The notes: generated from the letters alone by a model not told the origin. A stretch of DNA of 23,711 bases from Actinobacillus sp. (GCA_020026115.1 JAHHQY010000022.1:1-23711), one strand, 5' to 3'. Positions 1 to 8,412 are shown, numbered from the stretch's first letter. Made by a program: numbers and translations.

Positions 1-404
1 CGACTTTGTGTATCCAAAACAATTTGACTATGAGGATTTTCTTTTTTCGCTGTTTTCACACTATTTTGCACAAAAACGCCCGTGCCAAAAATCGCATCAT
101 CTGCATTTACAATGTTGGTTGTTTGGTAATGATTTTGCTTAAATTGTGCTTTTTTAATCGCTTGCATTAAGTCATCATTTTTCGCTTTCACCTTAGAACG
201 CCCAGCAATATGTTGTAAAATGCGCACTTTCCCTGCAAGTTTTGCACTTTGCCAAGGCTGATATTGAATCTCGCCGGCTTGTAAAATCAGCTCACCTTTA
301 TCGGCCACAGTCACCTGCGGTAATGCTTGATTTAACTCTAAATTATGTCCATTTGCCGTATTGATTAAGGCAAATAAGCTGAAAGCTAAAATTCTTTTTT
401 TCAT
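1..404 (-). CDS. ytfJ: YtfJ-family periplasmic protein (3' part outside the window)
   Basis: The reading frame begins at an ATG (404-402) behind an AAGGA ribosome binding site and runs off the left edge, leaving about 134 residues. It opens with a Sec signal peptide (MKKRILAFSLFALINTANG). The mature part matches E. coli YtfJ closely, including the stretches VRILQHIAGRSK and NADDAIFGTGVF. YtfJ belongs to the thioredoxin-like fold group and is exported to the periplasm; its function is not established. It starts 46 bases after the lolE stop codon with no obvious hairpin between, so it may be co-transcribed with lolCDE. The identification rests on remembered sequence similarity. The missing C-terminus prevents any check of completeness. 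Confidence 0.82.
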   Translation of the reverse strand, partial: MKKRILAFSLFALINTANGHNLELNQALPQVTVADKGELILQAGEIQYQPWQSAKLAGKVRILQHIAGRSKVKAKNDDLMQAIKKAQFKQNHYQTTNIVNADDAIFGTGVFVQNSVKTAKKENPHSQIVLDTQS

Positions 405-450
405 TTCTCTTTCCTTCTTTAAAAATATTGGTTCATCATTTTGCTTGGCT

Positions 451-1704
451 TTATTTATGCATCAAAATTTTTGCCGGCGGTAGCTTAGAGGCACGCCAAG
501 CGGGATAAATGCTCGCTAATAAACTTAAAACCAAGGCACAAATAAATACTAAAGCGACATCTTGAAATTGTAATTTACTCGGTAAAAAATCAATAAAATA
601 AATGCCACCCGATAAAAATTGATGTTGTAATAAATTTTCTAACCCTTTAATTAAGGTTGTTAAATTTAATGCTAAGGCAATGCCTAACAACATTCCCATA
701 ATAGTCCCTTTCATTCCTGCAATAAGTCCATAATAAATAAATATTTTTTTAATGAAGCTATTGTTCGCGCCAAGAGTGCGCAAAATGGCAATATCCCCTT
801 GCTTATCTTTTACTGCCATCATTAAAGTGGACACAATATTAAAGCAAGCTACGCCAATGACTAAAGCCATCGCAAGGTACATCACCGTACGAATTAAACG
901 AATATCGTTATACATATAACCAAAACGACTAATCCAAGTATTCGCTTGCAATGCTTGCGGATAAGATTGCAAAGGCGAATATTGCATTTGTTGCACCGCA
1001 AAAGGATCTTGCACTTTTAATTCTATTCCGCTGACTTCCTCTGCGGATAAATTTAAAAATTCCTGAGCTTTGCTTAAAGGCATTAACGCGTAAGTGTAAT
1101 CAAGCTGGCCATGTAAGCGTAAAATGCCACTGACGGGCAATCTTAATCGTTGAGGTTGGCTTAATTCACCATAAGCATTTTTTTGCATAACCAATAAGGT
1201 CACCCAATCGCCTTCTTTTACTTGTAATTTTTTGGCAATGCCCGCACCTAAAATAACCCCCTCTTGCGCAACAAAGTTTTTCCAGCCCTGCCCTTCTACA
1301 AAATGATTTAAGCGACTGACTTTTTCTTGGGCCTGAGCTTCAATGCCTCGAATTAACGCCACTTGCATTTTATTGCCATGTTCGATTAAGGCTTGAAAAC
1401 GTACAAAAGGTGCCATTGCAACAACTTCAGGCATTTGGCGTAATTGTTGCTGTAAGGCGAGCGGATTTTGGATATTTTTCGGCGCGAGTGTCTCTTTTGC
1501 ATAAGCGCTAATCTCAACTTGTGGCACAACGGCTAAAATACGTTGATTAAGTTCACGCTCAAAGCCATTCATCGCACTTAAACCAACAATCAATACCGCA
1601 ACCCCTAAAGCAATCCCCAAGGTAGAAAACCAAGCAATTAAGCGCAGTAAAGGATTTTTCGGACTTTTTTGATAACGCCAGCTAATTAAATATGCAGGAC
1701 TCAT
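451..1704 (-). CDS. lolE: Lipoprotein-releasing ABC transporter permease LolE
   Basis: This is one of the two membrane subunits of LolCDE, which extracts outer-membrane lipoproteins from the inner membrane and hands them to LolA. The protein has 417 residues (E. coli 414) with the FtsX/MacB layout: one N-terminal membrane helix at about 22-46, a large periplasmic domain at about 47-265, and three C-terminal helices from about 270 on. The first-helix block GIALGVAVLIVGLSAMNGFE and the block YLAMALVIGVACFNIVSTL agree with LolE rather than LolC. The start overlaps the lolD stop by one base (TAATG) behind an AAGGA site, so translation is probably coupled. One copy of the repeated word TTTTTCGGCGCGAG lies in the gene. 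Confidence 0.93.
   Translation of the reverse strand: MSPAYLISWRYQKSPKNPLLRLIAWFSTLGIALGVAVLIVGLSAMNGFERELNQRILAVVPQVEISAYAKETLAPKNIQNPLALQQQLRQMPEVVAMAPFVRFQALIEHGNKMQVALIRGIEAQAQEKVSRLNHFVEGQGWKNFVAQEGVILGAGIAKKLQVKEGDWVTLLVMQKNAYGELSQPQRLRLPVSGILRLHGQLDYTYALMPLSKAQEFLNLSAEEVSGIELKVQDPFAVQQMQYSPLQSYPQALQANTWISRFGYMYNDIRLIRTVMYLAMALVIGVACFNIVSTLMMAVKDKQGDIAILRTLGANNSFIKKIFIYYGLIAGMKGTIMGMLLGIALALNLTTLIKGLENLLQHQFLSGGIYFIDFLPSKLQFQDVALVFICALVLSLLASIYPAWRASKLPPAKILMHK
1475..1488 (+). repeat. Uptake-sequence-like word, copy 1
   Basis: TTTTTCGGCGCGAG inside lolE; perfect match to the window consensus TTTTTCGGYGCGAG. Confidence 0.7.
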
Positions 1705-2390
1705 TAAAAGGTTCCTTCTTGTAATTGGCCATCTTGCATAATCAAACGGCGTGGAAGTTGCTGTGCTAAAGCCACATCGTGGGTCACTAATAAGAATGCC
1801 GTATTTTCTTCATGATTTAATTGCTGAATTAAAGCAAAAATACTTTCTGTGGTTTTATGATCTAAATTGCCTGTCGGTTCATCGGCTAACACTAAAGCGG
1901 GCGAATTAACCAAAGCGCGCGCAATCGCAACACGTTGGCGTTCGCCCCCAGAAAGCGCGGAAGGTTTATGAGCTAAACGATGAGATAAGCCTACGGCGTT
2001 AAGTAAATGTTTTGCTCGTTCCAAAGCAAACTTTTTCTCTTTTTTCGCAATTAACATCGGCATCATAACATTTTCTAAGGCGGTAAAATCCATCATTAAA
2101 TGGTGAAATTGATAGACAAAACCTAAATATTTATTGCGTAAATGCGCTAATTTATCGGCTTGATTGTGTTGTAAGGATTGGCCTAATAACAAAACATCGC
2201 CACTTGTGGCTTTTTCTAAGCCCCCTAATAAATGTAATAAGGTACTTTTCCCTGAGCCTGAACTCCCTAAAATAGCGGTCATTTCTCCAGCTTGTAAGCT
2301 AAAACTCACCTCTTTTAATACTTGCGTAGCATTTTCACCGCTTTGATAAATTTTTGTTAATTGTTGGCATTCTAATAATGGTGCTGACAT
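1704..2390 (-). CDS. lolD: Lipoprotein-releasing ABC transporter ATPase LolD
   Basis: This is the cytoplasmic ATPase that powers LolCE. The 228-residue protein has a Walker A motif (GSSGSGKST, about 42-50), the ABC signature LSGGERQRVAIARAL (about 146-160), a Walker B with catalytic Glu (LVLADEPTGNLD) and the switch His (LLVTHD). It is typical of the short MacB/LolD/FtsE class of lone nucleotide-binding domains. The start follows a GAGGAG ribosome binding site and lies 12 bases after the lolC stop. The stop overlaps the lolE start, which gives the order lolC-lolD-lolE. Placement between two FtsX-type permeases separates it from FtsE and MacB. Confidence 0.95.
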   Translation of the reverse strand: MSAPLLECQQLTKIYQSGENATQVLKEVSFSLQAGEMTAILGSSGSGKSTLLHLLGGLEKATSGDVLLLGQSLQHNQADKLAHLRNKYLGFVYQFHHLMMDFTALENVMMPMLIAKKEKKFALERAKHLLNAVGLSHRLAHKPSALSGGERQRVAIARALVNSPALVLADEPTGNLDHKTTESIFALIQQLNHEENTAFLLVTHDVALAQQLPRRLIMQDGQLQEGTF

Positions 2391-2402
2391 ATAGGCTCCT
2401 CG

Positions 2403-3608
2403 TTATTCGTCACGTAAAGCTCGGGCAGGATCAATTTTTGATGCTGCATAGGCAGGATATAAAGTTGAAAGTAAAGTAAAAAATAATGCCCCGAGTACAA
2501 TAATAGCAATTTGTACGCCATTTAATAAAGTCGGTAAAAAGACACCGTAAAGGCCGATAAGTGCGAGCAATTCATTTAAATTTAAGGTTAGTAAAACCCC
2601 AAATAAACAGCCGAATACCGTGCCATTTATGCCCACCAACAAACCTTGCCCAATAAAAATAGACCGAATTTCGGCGCGAGTAAGTCCTTGACTTTGCAAA
2701 ATAGCAATTTCCCCTTGTTTATCCACCACCATTAAGCTTAAGGAAGTCAAAATATTAGAAATCGCTACGACGATAATTAAGCTTACCAATAAGCCCATCA
2801 TATTTTTTTCCATTTTGACCGATTGGAAAAATTCCCCTTTTTGCGCGCGCCAATCAATAAAACGAAATTCACTGCCTAAGGCTTGTTCCACCTGTTCCAC
2901 TTGGAAAGGATCCTTTACAAATAAGCGATACCCTTCTACATCCTTCGGTTTTATCTGCATTAAACGCCCAATATCCGCTAAATTGGTGAAAATCACATTT
3001 TGTTCGGCGCTATTAGGATCGAAATAAATTTCGCTAATCGTAAAAATACGCTGAACGGGAACTTGGCCTAAAAGCGTATATTGGCTATGTTCGCTTAACA
3101 TAATTCGCACCTTATCCCCCACATTTAAATGGGCTTTGGCGGCTAAATTAGCGCTGATCATAAGTTTAAAGCCTTTCGGCGGTAACATTGAGCTGAAATC
3201 ATCGCCCACAAATTCCGCTAATTGCGGTGCGGCTTGAAAATTTTGTACGCCAATCATTTGCGCCCCTTCAATGGCTTGCGCACTTTGTAAAATGACATTC
3301 GCTTGGTTAATCGGCGTTGATTTTTCTACTTGCGCCGAAATTTTGCTCAATTTTTCCTGCATCGCAGGTTGTTCGGTCAAAGAAAAATATCCTGCCTTAG
3401 GCAAGACAATCAGATGAGGAATGCCGGCTAAACGTTGATTTTTTTGTAAATCTTCCAAGCCATTCATAACAGATAACACGACAATTAAGGCCATAACGCC
3501 CAAGGTAATCCCAATACTGCCTAAGCGCGAAATAAGCTGACCAAAACGATCGTTATTTTTGCTTTTCCAATAACGAAAAGCGATGAAAAGAGAAACAGGT
3601 AATTGCAT
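2403..3608 (-). CDS. lolC: Lipoprotein-releasing ABC transporter permease LolC
   Basis: This is the first gene of lolCDE and encodes the LolC-type permease (401 residues; E. coli 399). It has one N-terminal membrane helix (about 26-48, with GITLGVMALIVVLSVMNGLE), a periplasmic domain, and three C-terminal helices from about 265. The block MEKNMMGLLVSLIIVVAISN and the ending ALRDE follow LolC of other gammaproteobacteria; LolC is the subunit that contacts LolA in E. coli. The ATG at 3608 lacks a clear Shine-Dalgarno sequence: the bases just before it are AACTAGATTTTT. The hairpin at 3625-3650 sits immediately upstream, so the leader is short and structured. A TTTCGGCGCGAG repeat copy lies in the gene. 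Confidence 0.92.
   Translation of the reverse strand: MQLPVSLFIAFRYWKSKNNDRFGQLISRLGSIGITLGVMALIVVLSVMNGLEDLQKNQRLAGIPHLIVLPKAGYFSLTEQPAMQEKLSKISAQVEKSTPINQANVILQSAQAIEGAQMIGVQNFQAAPQLAEFVGDDFSSMLPPKGFKLMISANLAAKAHLNVGDKVRIMLSEHSQYTLLGQVPVQRIFTISEIYFDPNSAEQNVIFTNLADIGRLMQIKPKDVEGYRLFVKDPFQVEQVEQALGSEFRFIDWRAQKGEFFQSVKMEKNMMGLLVSLIIVVAISNILTSLSLMVVDKQGEIAILQSQGLTRAEIRSIFIGQGLLVGINGTVFGCLFGVLLTLNLNELLALIGLYGVFLPTLLNGVQIAIIVLGALFFTLLSTLYPAYAASKIDPARALRDE
2667..2680 (+). repeat. Uptake-sequence-like word, copy 2
   Basis: AATTTCGGCGCGAG inside lolC; the core CGGCGCGAG is exact and two of the leading T positions are A. Confidence 0.65.
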
Positions 3609-3624
3609 AAAAATCTAGTTAAAG

Positions 3625-3650
3625 AAGGCGAATGCTTGTTCATTCGCCTT
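3625..3650 (-). terminator. Hairpin between the dehydrogenase gene and lolC
   Basis: A perfect 10-bp inverted repeat (AAGGCGAATG / CATTCGCCTT) with a 6-base loop begins 5 bases after the stop codon of the minus-strand dehydrogenase gene. On the minus strand it is followed by CTTTAACTAGATTTTT, an imperfect T tract. It is most likely the transcription end of that gene. It also lies directly upstream of lolC and could form in the lolC leader. Confidence 0.6.
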
Positions 3651-3655
3651 GAGGT

Positions 3656-4600
3656 TTAAGCTTGATTTGCGACAAAGTCTTCTAAATTTTGTCGCACTTT
3701 GTTGACAAGGGTGCGTACGGCACTATCTGAAGCCCAAGCAATATGAGGCGTAATAAGTAAATTAGGTAATTTGCGCCCTGCATTTAAAAGAACATTCTCT
3801 TTTTGCGGTGGCTCTTGACGCAATACATCAATGGCCGCGCCAGCTAATGTTCCTTTTTCTAAAGCCGAAACTAAAGCCTCTTCATCAATAAGTTGACCAC
3901 GCCCTGTATTGATCAATAAAGCGCCTGGTTTCATAAGTTTTAGGGTTTCTGCATTGATTAAATTTTCTGTTTCCGCCGTTAATGGACAATGTAACGTTAA
4001 AATATCTGCTTTTTGTAACACTTCTTCAAAAGGCAAATAACCTTCACGCACATTTTTTGCGCCATAACGTTCCGCATAAATAACCTGCATACCTAAAGCT
4101 TGTGCTAAACGCCCAACTTCTTTACCAATATCGCCCTTGCCTACAACACCTAGCACAGAGCCTTGAACATCAAGAATTGGGTAATCAAAATAACAAAATT
4201 GCGCACTTTCAGCCCATTTGCCTTGCATTTGATCATGATACCAATCCATTAAGCGATGTTTTAAAGCAAAAATAAAACCGATAACATGTTCAGGCACGGT
4301 CACCGTTGAATAACCCGCAACATTTTTAACGGCGATACCTAATTTTTCCGCCGCAACTAAATCCACATTATTTGTTCCTGTGGCAGTAATGGCGATTAAT
4401 TTTAATTTTGGTAGCTGTTGTAAAATATCTGCCGTTAAAAGGACTTTACTGGTGATAATAATTTCAGCATCTTGCGCGCGTGAAATAATTTCTTCTTGGC
4501 TTGTACGAGCATATTCTTGCCAAGTATGAGGGAAACTTGGGCGCGGAATATCAATATGCGAAGGTAAAGCTGTGCGATCTAAAAAAACAATGTTCATCAT
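3656..4600 (-). CDS. D-isomer-specific 2-hydroxyacid dehydrogenase, NAD-dependent (HI1556-type)
   Basis: This is a cytoplasmic NAD-dependent oxidoreductase of the D-2-hydroxyacid dehydrogenase family (D-lactate, glycerate, hydroxypyruvate or phosphoglycerate types). The substrate cannot be read from sequence. Three hallmarks are visible: a nucleotide-binding glycine motif in LGVVGKGDIGKEVG, a catalytic Arg in LINTGRGQLIDE, and Glu then His in the stretches LRQEPP and LITPHIAWASDS. The protein resembles H. influenzae HI1556, which starts at MNIVFLD. The open frame extends to 4657, but that extension lies in the hflC terminator hairpin. An AAGGA site precedes three ATG codons at 4603, 4600 and 4597, so the start is one of these; 4600 has the best spacing. 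The length is then about 314 residues. Confidence 0.85.
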   Translation of the reverse strand: MMNIVFLDRTALPSHIDIPRPSFPHTWQEYARTSQEEIISRAQDAEIIITSKVLLTADILQQLPKLKLIAITATGTNNVDLVAAEKLGIAVKNVAGYSTVTVPEHVIGFIFALKHRLMDWYHDQMQGKWAESAQFCYFDYPILDVQGSVLGVVGKGDIGKEVGRLAQALGMQVIYAERYGAKNVREGYLPFEEVLQKADILTLHCPLTAETENLINAETLKLMKPGALLINTGRGQLIDEEALVSALEKGTLAGAAIDVLRQEPPQKENVLLNAGRKLPNLLITPHIAWASDSAVRTLVNKVRQNLEDFVANQA

Positions 4601-4627
4601 CATAAGTTCCTTATCAATGAATAAGTA

Positions 4628-4663
4628 AGAAAAAACTGCACAGAAATCACTTTCCATGCAGTT
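4628..4663 (-). terminator. Rho-independent terminator of hflKC
   Basis: On the minus strand, six bases after the hflC stop, AACTGCATGGAAA pairs with TTTCTGTGCAGTT. The stem has 13 pairs, two of them wobble, and the loop is GTGA. TTTTTTCTTA follows. This is a convincing intrinsic terminator. It also shows that the upstream extension of the next gene to 4657 is not coding. Confidence 0.8.
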
Positions 4664-4668
4664 ATGTT

Positions 4669-5559
4669 TTATTTGTTATTTGGCTTTTGCATATAGCGGA
4701 AAAATTCGCTATCTGGTTTAACCAACATTAAATTATTGCTGTCTTTAAAGCTGGCTTCATAGGCTTGCATACTACGAATAAAACTAAAGAAATCCGGGTA
4801 TTGACTAAATGCTTTAGTATAAAGTTTTGCTGCAATCGCATCACCTGCCCCGCGTAATTCTTGCGCTTGTTTATTCGCTTGCGCCAAAATAACGGTGACT
4901 TTACGATCAACATCGGCTTGAATAAAAGCAGCTTTTTCCTTCCCTTCACTGCGATGTTCACGCGCTACGGCGTCACGTTCTGCACGCATACGTTGATAAA
5001 TAGAAGAAGAAACTTCATCAGGTAAATTGATTTGCTTAACGCGCACATCAATGACTTTAATACCTAATTCAGACGTGCTGTCTTCTCCTGTATTTAAGGC
5101 TTTTTTCGTACTTGCCATTAAAGCATCTCGCGTACCAGACACGATATCTTGAATGGTGCGTGAACCAATTTCTGAACGTAAACGGTCGTTGACTTTACGG
5201 CGCAATAAATTAACCGCTTGGCGATAATCACCGCCACCTGTTGCCGTATAAAAACGTCCAAAATTGCTGATTTGCCATTTTACATAAGAATCTACTAATA
5301 AATCTTTCTTTTCCACTGTGACAAAGCGATCGGCGCGTCCGTCTAATGTACGAATACGAGCATCCAGAATTTTCACATTTTCAATAAATGGCACTTTAAA
5401 ATGTAAGCCTGGTTGATAAACCACAACTTTATTATCCGCATCGCGTTGCACTTTACCAAAACGCAACATAATGCCTCGCGTACCTTCTTGTACTTCAAAT
5501 ACGCTAGAATAAACAACGGCTAAAGCCACAACGATAATTGCAGGTAAAATTTTACGCAT
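4669..5559 (-). CDS. hflC: HflC, SPFH-domain modulator of FtsH protease
   Basis: HflC pairs with HflK in the large inner-membrane HflKC complex that encloses FtsH hexamers and tunes their proteolysis. The 296-residue protein has a single N-terminal membrane anchor (about 4-20, LPAIIVVALAVVYSSVF). The SPFH/band-7 domain follows immediately (EVQEGTRGIMLRFGKV at about 22-37). A charged helical stretch at about 185-235 contains the REHRSEGKEKAA block seen in other HflC proteins, and the tail is short. The start overlaps the hflK stop by one base (TAATG), with a GGGAG site inside the end of hflK, so the two are translationally coupled. The strong hairpin after the stop ends the operon. Confidence 0.95.
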   Translation of the reverse strand: MRKILPAIIVVALAVVYSSVFEVQEGTRGIMLRFGKVQRDADNKVVVYQPGLHFKVPFIENVKILDARIRTLDGRADRFVTVEKKDLLVDSYVKWQISNFGRFYTATGGGDYRQAVNLLRRKVNDRLRSEIGSRTIQDIVSGTRDALMASTKKALNTGEDSTSELGIKVIDVRVKQINLPDEVSSSIYQRMRAERDAVAREHRSEGKEKAAFIQADVDRKVTVILAQANKQAQELRGAGDAIAAKLYTKAFSQYPDFFSFIRSMQAYEASFKDSNNLMLVKPDSEFFRYMQKPNNK

Positions 5560-6758
5560 TAATGAAATCTCCCTTTGCGACCAAGATAAGCGTCATCGCT
5601 TTCTGCTTGCTCCACTTTCGGACTAATCGGGGCAACTGCCTCCTTTTCTTCCGTTAATGTGCTTGTTTTTTTAGTTGGCTCGTCTTTTTGCCCTTGTAAT
5701 AACTTATCTAAAGGCAAAATACTTAAATTATTGCCATCGCCTTCCAACATAACTTTTGGCGTTTTCGCCATAACGCTTTCCATCGTTTGTAAATACAAAC
5801 GTTCGCGTAATAATGCAGGATCGGCTAAATATTCAGGTAATAAACGTTGATAACGCTCCACTTCCCCTTTTGCGTTTAACACAACTTGCTCTTTATAAGC
5901 ATTTGCACTTTCTATAATGCGTTGCGCATCACCACGAGCAATCGGCTCTTTTTCTCGTGCATAAGCTTCCGCTTCACGAATATAACGTTGTTCATCTTCT
6001 TGTGCTTTAATCGCATCATCAAAGGCGGCTTTCACTTCTTCTGGCGGACGTGCAGATTGGAAGTTCACATCAAGCACATCTAATCCCATATCATAAGGTT
6101 TAATAATCTCATCAATGGCTTTCCAAGTACGTTCACGCACGATAGAACGTCCTGTGGTTAAAATTTCGTCCATTTTCATATTACCAATCACATAACGTAA
6201 TGCGCTATCTGTTGCTTGCATTAAACTTTCATTGGCATTCGTCACGCTAAATAAATATTTAGCCGGATCAATAACACGATATTGCACTGTCATTTCCACT
6301 TTTACCATGTTTTGATCTTCCGTTAACATTGCGCCTGAGGTGCGAAGTTCTTTCACCTGCTCAACATTTACTGGAATTACGGTATCGATAAAAGTGGGTT
6401 TCCAATTTAAACCTGGTTGTACGATTTTATCTAATTGACCAAAGCGTAAAACCACGCCACGGTCGGCCTCTTTAATGGTATAAAAACCACTAATCGCCCA
6501 TAAACCCACCCCTACGGCTGCGGCAATCGGCAAAACTTTTTTCATATCAAAAGCCGAAGAAGATGGTGATTGGCGACCTCTGCCACCGCCTGTTGTACTG
6601 CCTTTTAGTTTTTTTAATAAATTATTAAAAATTTCTTCTAAATCTGGTGGCGATTGTTCTTGATTATTCCGTCCTTGGTTTGGACGTTCTTGGCCATTTG
6701 GCTTTTGCGAACTTCCTGGGCGACCCCAAGGATCTTGCTCTGAATTATGCATTGACAT
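5559..6758 (-). CDS. hflK: HflK, SPFH-domain modulator of FtsH protease
   Basis: HflK is the partner of HflC. It starts with a disordered, Gly/Gln/Asn/Pro-rich cytoplasmic segment of about 70 residues that contains DPWGRPG, where other HflK proteins carry a DPWG motif. A membrane helix follows at about 75-94, then the band-7 domain (TIKEADRGVVLRFGQLDKIV) and a charged coiled-coil region that includes YIREAEAYAREKEP. The open frame begins at 6770, but the codons there form a GGAG ribosome binding site 6 bases before the ATG at 6758. The start MSMHNSEQDPWG (399 residues) is therefore preferred. The gene lies 95 bases downstream of the phosphopantetheinyl transferase gene, so a separate promoter in between is possible. 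Confidence 0.93.
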   Translation of the reverse strand: MSMHNSEQDPWGRPGSSQKPNGQERPNQGRNNQEQSPPDLEEIFNNLLKKLKGSTTGGGRGRQSPSSSAFDMKKVLPIAAAVGVGLWAISGFYTIKEADRGVVLRFGQLDKIVQPGLNWKPTFIDTVIPVNVEQVKELRTSGAMLTEDQNMVKVEMTVQYRVIDPAKYLFSVTNANESLMQATDSALRYVIGNMKMDEILTTGRSIVRERTWKAIDEIIKPYDMGLDVLDVNFQSARPPEEVKAAFDDAIKAQEDEQRYIREAEAYAREKEPIARGDAQRIIESANAYKEQVVLNAKGEVERYQRLLPEYLADPALLRERLYLQTMESVMAKTPKVMLEGDGNNLSILPLDKLLQGQKDEPTKKTSTLTEEKEAVAPISPKVEQAESDDAYLGRKGRFH

Positions 6759-6853
6759 TTCGTTCTCCATTGCTCAAAAGTCAAAAAAAATTGCGTAACA
6801 GTCTAAACAAAATATAAGGTTAAGTCTAACGAAATTATGCGCTTAATTGAGAA

Positions 6854-7558
6854 TTAAGTTTGAATTTGTGGCGAAACTTGATAGCGCATAAAGGGCAACG
6901 GGAAAATTTCTTGTAAGCCCTTTTCTTGCCAACGAAAAACCTGACTTTTTTTCGGTGCGAGTGAAGAAAATAGCGCGCAATAAAAAGGTAAGCTCGTGAA
7001 AAAAGTCAGCTCTCCTTGTGGGGAATAAGGCGAAATAATTTGCAAGTGCGTGGGGGAATGTTGCACCGTCCGTAATTTTCTCAAGCCCACACCACTTGCT
7101 TTTAGCACGGCTTCTCGCACACACCAACATTGATAAAACGCGCGTTTTTTATCCTCTTGCTGTTGAAACCAATCCCTTTCTTCAGCACAAGCAAAATGTT
7201 GCAATAAGGCGAGATAATCTCGTTCTTTTTGAGGTGATTCAATATCAATGGCAACTTGCGCTTCCTCGCCCCAAAGCAGAGCGACCGCCACCCAAGAACC
7301 GGAATGACTAAGATTAAAATCTGCATTTTTTATGCTAAGCTGTGGGCGACCATTTTCCGCTAACGTAATATGCCGTAAGCAAGCCAACTTTTCGGCGCGA
7401 GGGATTTTTTCCAGCAGTTGTTGCAATAAAAAATACGCCACTTGGCGTCGATGTAAGGCCGTTTTTTTTACACTTTGCTGAGCATAACAGGGCAAAATTT
7501 GCCCTGTTAAATTCCCCATTTGCTCAATATTGGCAAAGGCGAGTAATAATTGCGTCAT
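6854..7558 (-). CDS. 4'-phosphopantetheinyl transferase, Sfp/AcpT family
   Basis: Members of this family move the phosphopantetheine arm from CoA to a Ser of acyl or peptidyl carrier proteins, using Mg2+. The 234-residue protein shows the expected signatures: FNLSHSGSW (about 81-89), VAIDIES with Asp105 and Glu107, and WCVREAVLKASG with Glu149 and Lys153. H. influenzae has a homologue (HI0152) next to hflK, as here. The start overlaps the rsmI stop as ATGA, so translation is probably coupled to rsmI. The window's right end holds a type II polyketide cluster whose carrier proteins need such an enzyme. That this one serves them is only an inference; the cluster or genome may encode another. Confidence 0.88.
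   Translation of the reverse strand: MTQLLLAFANIEQMGNLTGQILPCYAQQSVKKTALHRRQVAYFLLQQLLEKIPRAEKLACLRHITLAENGRPQLSIKNADFNLSHSGSWVAVALLWGEEAQVAIDIESPQKERDYLALLQHFACAEERDWFQQQEDKKRAFYQCWCVREAVLKASGVGLRKLRTVQHSPTHLQIISPYSPQGELTFFTSLPFYCALFSSLAPKKSQVFRWQEKGLQEIFPLPFMRYQVSPQIQT
6948..6961 (+). repeat. Uptake-sequence-like word, copy 3
   Basis: TTTTTCGGTGCGAG inside the phosphopantetheinyl transferase gene; T variant of the consensus, preceded by two more T. Confidence 0.7.
7389..7401 (+). repeat. Uptake-sequence-like word, copy 4
   Basis: TTTTCGGCGCGAG inside the phosphopantetheinyl transferase gene, about 430 bases from copy 3. Confidence 0.7.
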
Positions 7559-8412
7559 GCTAAATTATCTAAGCCCCATTGATAATAAGCATTTTTTTTG
7601 CCACCAAAAAGTTCTGCGGTTAAGGCGGAAGCTTTTTTTAAAGGTAATTCTTGCACTAAAAGTTGTAATGCTTTTTGCGCTTGTGGGGAAATTTCAGCGC
7701 AATCCGTTGGCGCTTTGCCTTCCACAATCACCACCATTTCACCTTTTGTGCGGTTTGCATCTTCTTTTAACCAAGGAATTAAATTTTCCAACGTATCCCC
7801 CGTGATGCTTTCCCATGTTTTGGTAATTTCACGAGCTAATACCACGTAGCGATCTGCGCCAAAGACTTCCGCCATGGTTTCTAACGTCGCTAAAATACGA
7901 TGCGTCGATTCATAAAAAATCAATGTGCGCTCTTCATTGGCAACTTGTTGTAATTTATCCATTTTTCCTTTCGGTTTCGCCGGTAAAAAGCCTTCAAAAC
8001 AGAAGCGATCTGAAGCAATACCCGCCCCAGAAAGCGCGGTAATCGCCGCACAAGCTCCTGGTAATGGCACAACTTTCACGCCCGCTTGACGACAAGCACG
8101 CACTAAATGAAAACCAGGGTCGCTAATTAACGGTGTGCCTGCGTCTGAAACTAAGGCAATATTCATACCTTGTTGTAATTTTTCCAATAAATGCGTCGCT
8201 TTTTGCTGTTCATTATGGTCATGCAAGGCGAAAAAAGGCTTTTTAATCCCATAATGAGAAAGAAGTAAACCGCTATGGCGCGTATCTTCTGCGGCAATTA
8301 AATCCACCTGAGCAAAGGTTGCCAAGGCGCGCTCAGTAATATCTTGTAAATTACCAATAGGCGTTGGCACGATATATAAAATTCCTTGTGTCGTTTCGAG
8401 TGTTTTTTGCAT
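7555..8412 (-). CDS. rsmI: 16S rRNA (cytidine(1402)-2'-O)-methyltransferase RsmI
   Basis: RsmI methylates the ribose of C1402 in the decoding centre of 16S rRNA, using S-adenosylmethionine. The 285-residue protein is a tetrapyrrole-methylase-fold enzyme. It shows the N-terminal YIVPTPIGNLQDITERAL, the AAEDTRHSGLLL segment, SDAGTPLISDPGF (about 95-107) and PLPGACAAITALSGAG, all characteristic of RsmI. It is divergently oriented to lpoA across an 81-base spacer, the same arrangement as in E. coli and H. influenzae. The ribosome binding site is weak (AAAAGCGAATAAATT before the ATG). It overlaps the downstream transferase gene by four bases. Confidence 0.95.
   Translation of the reverse strand: MQKTLETTQGILYIVPTPIGNLQDITERALATFAQVDLIAAEDTRHSGLLLSHYGIKKPFFALHDHNEQQKATHLLEKLQQGMNIALVSDAGTPLISDPGFHLVRACRQAGVKVVPLPGACAAITALSGAGIASDRFCFEGFLPAKPKGKMDKLQQVANEERTLIFYESTHRILATLETMAEVFGADRYVVLAREITKTWESITGDTLENLIPWLKEDANRTKGEMVVIVEGKAPTDCAEISPQAQKALQLLVQELPLKKASALTAELFGGKKNAYYQWGLDNLA

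Noticed and set aside
4598..4657. Extended N-terminus of the dehydrogenase beginning at 4657
   Set aside because: These codons lie in the hflC terminator hairpin and lack a ribosome binding site; AAGGA sits before the ATG cluster at 4597-4603, and the homologue starts at MNIVFLD.
6759..6770. hflK start at 6770
   Set aside because: The first codons of that version are the GGAG ribosome binding site for the ATG at 6758; no good site precedes 6770.
7102..7326. Frames antisense or out of phase within the phosphopantetheinyl transferase gene
   Set aside because: They overlap a gene with clear catalytic motifs and show no domain, start site or family likeness of their own.
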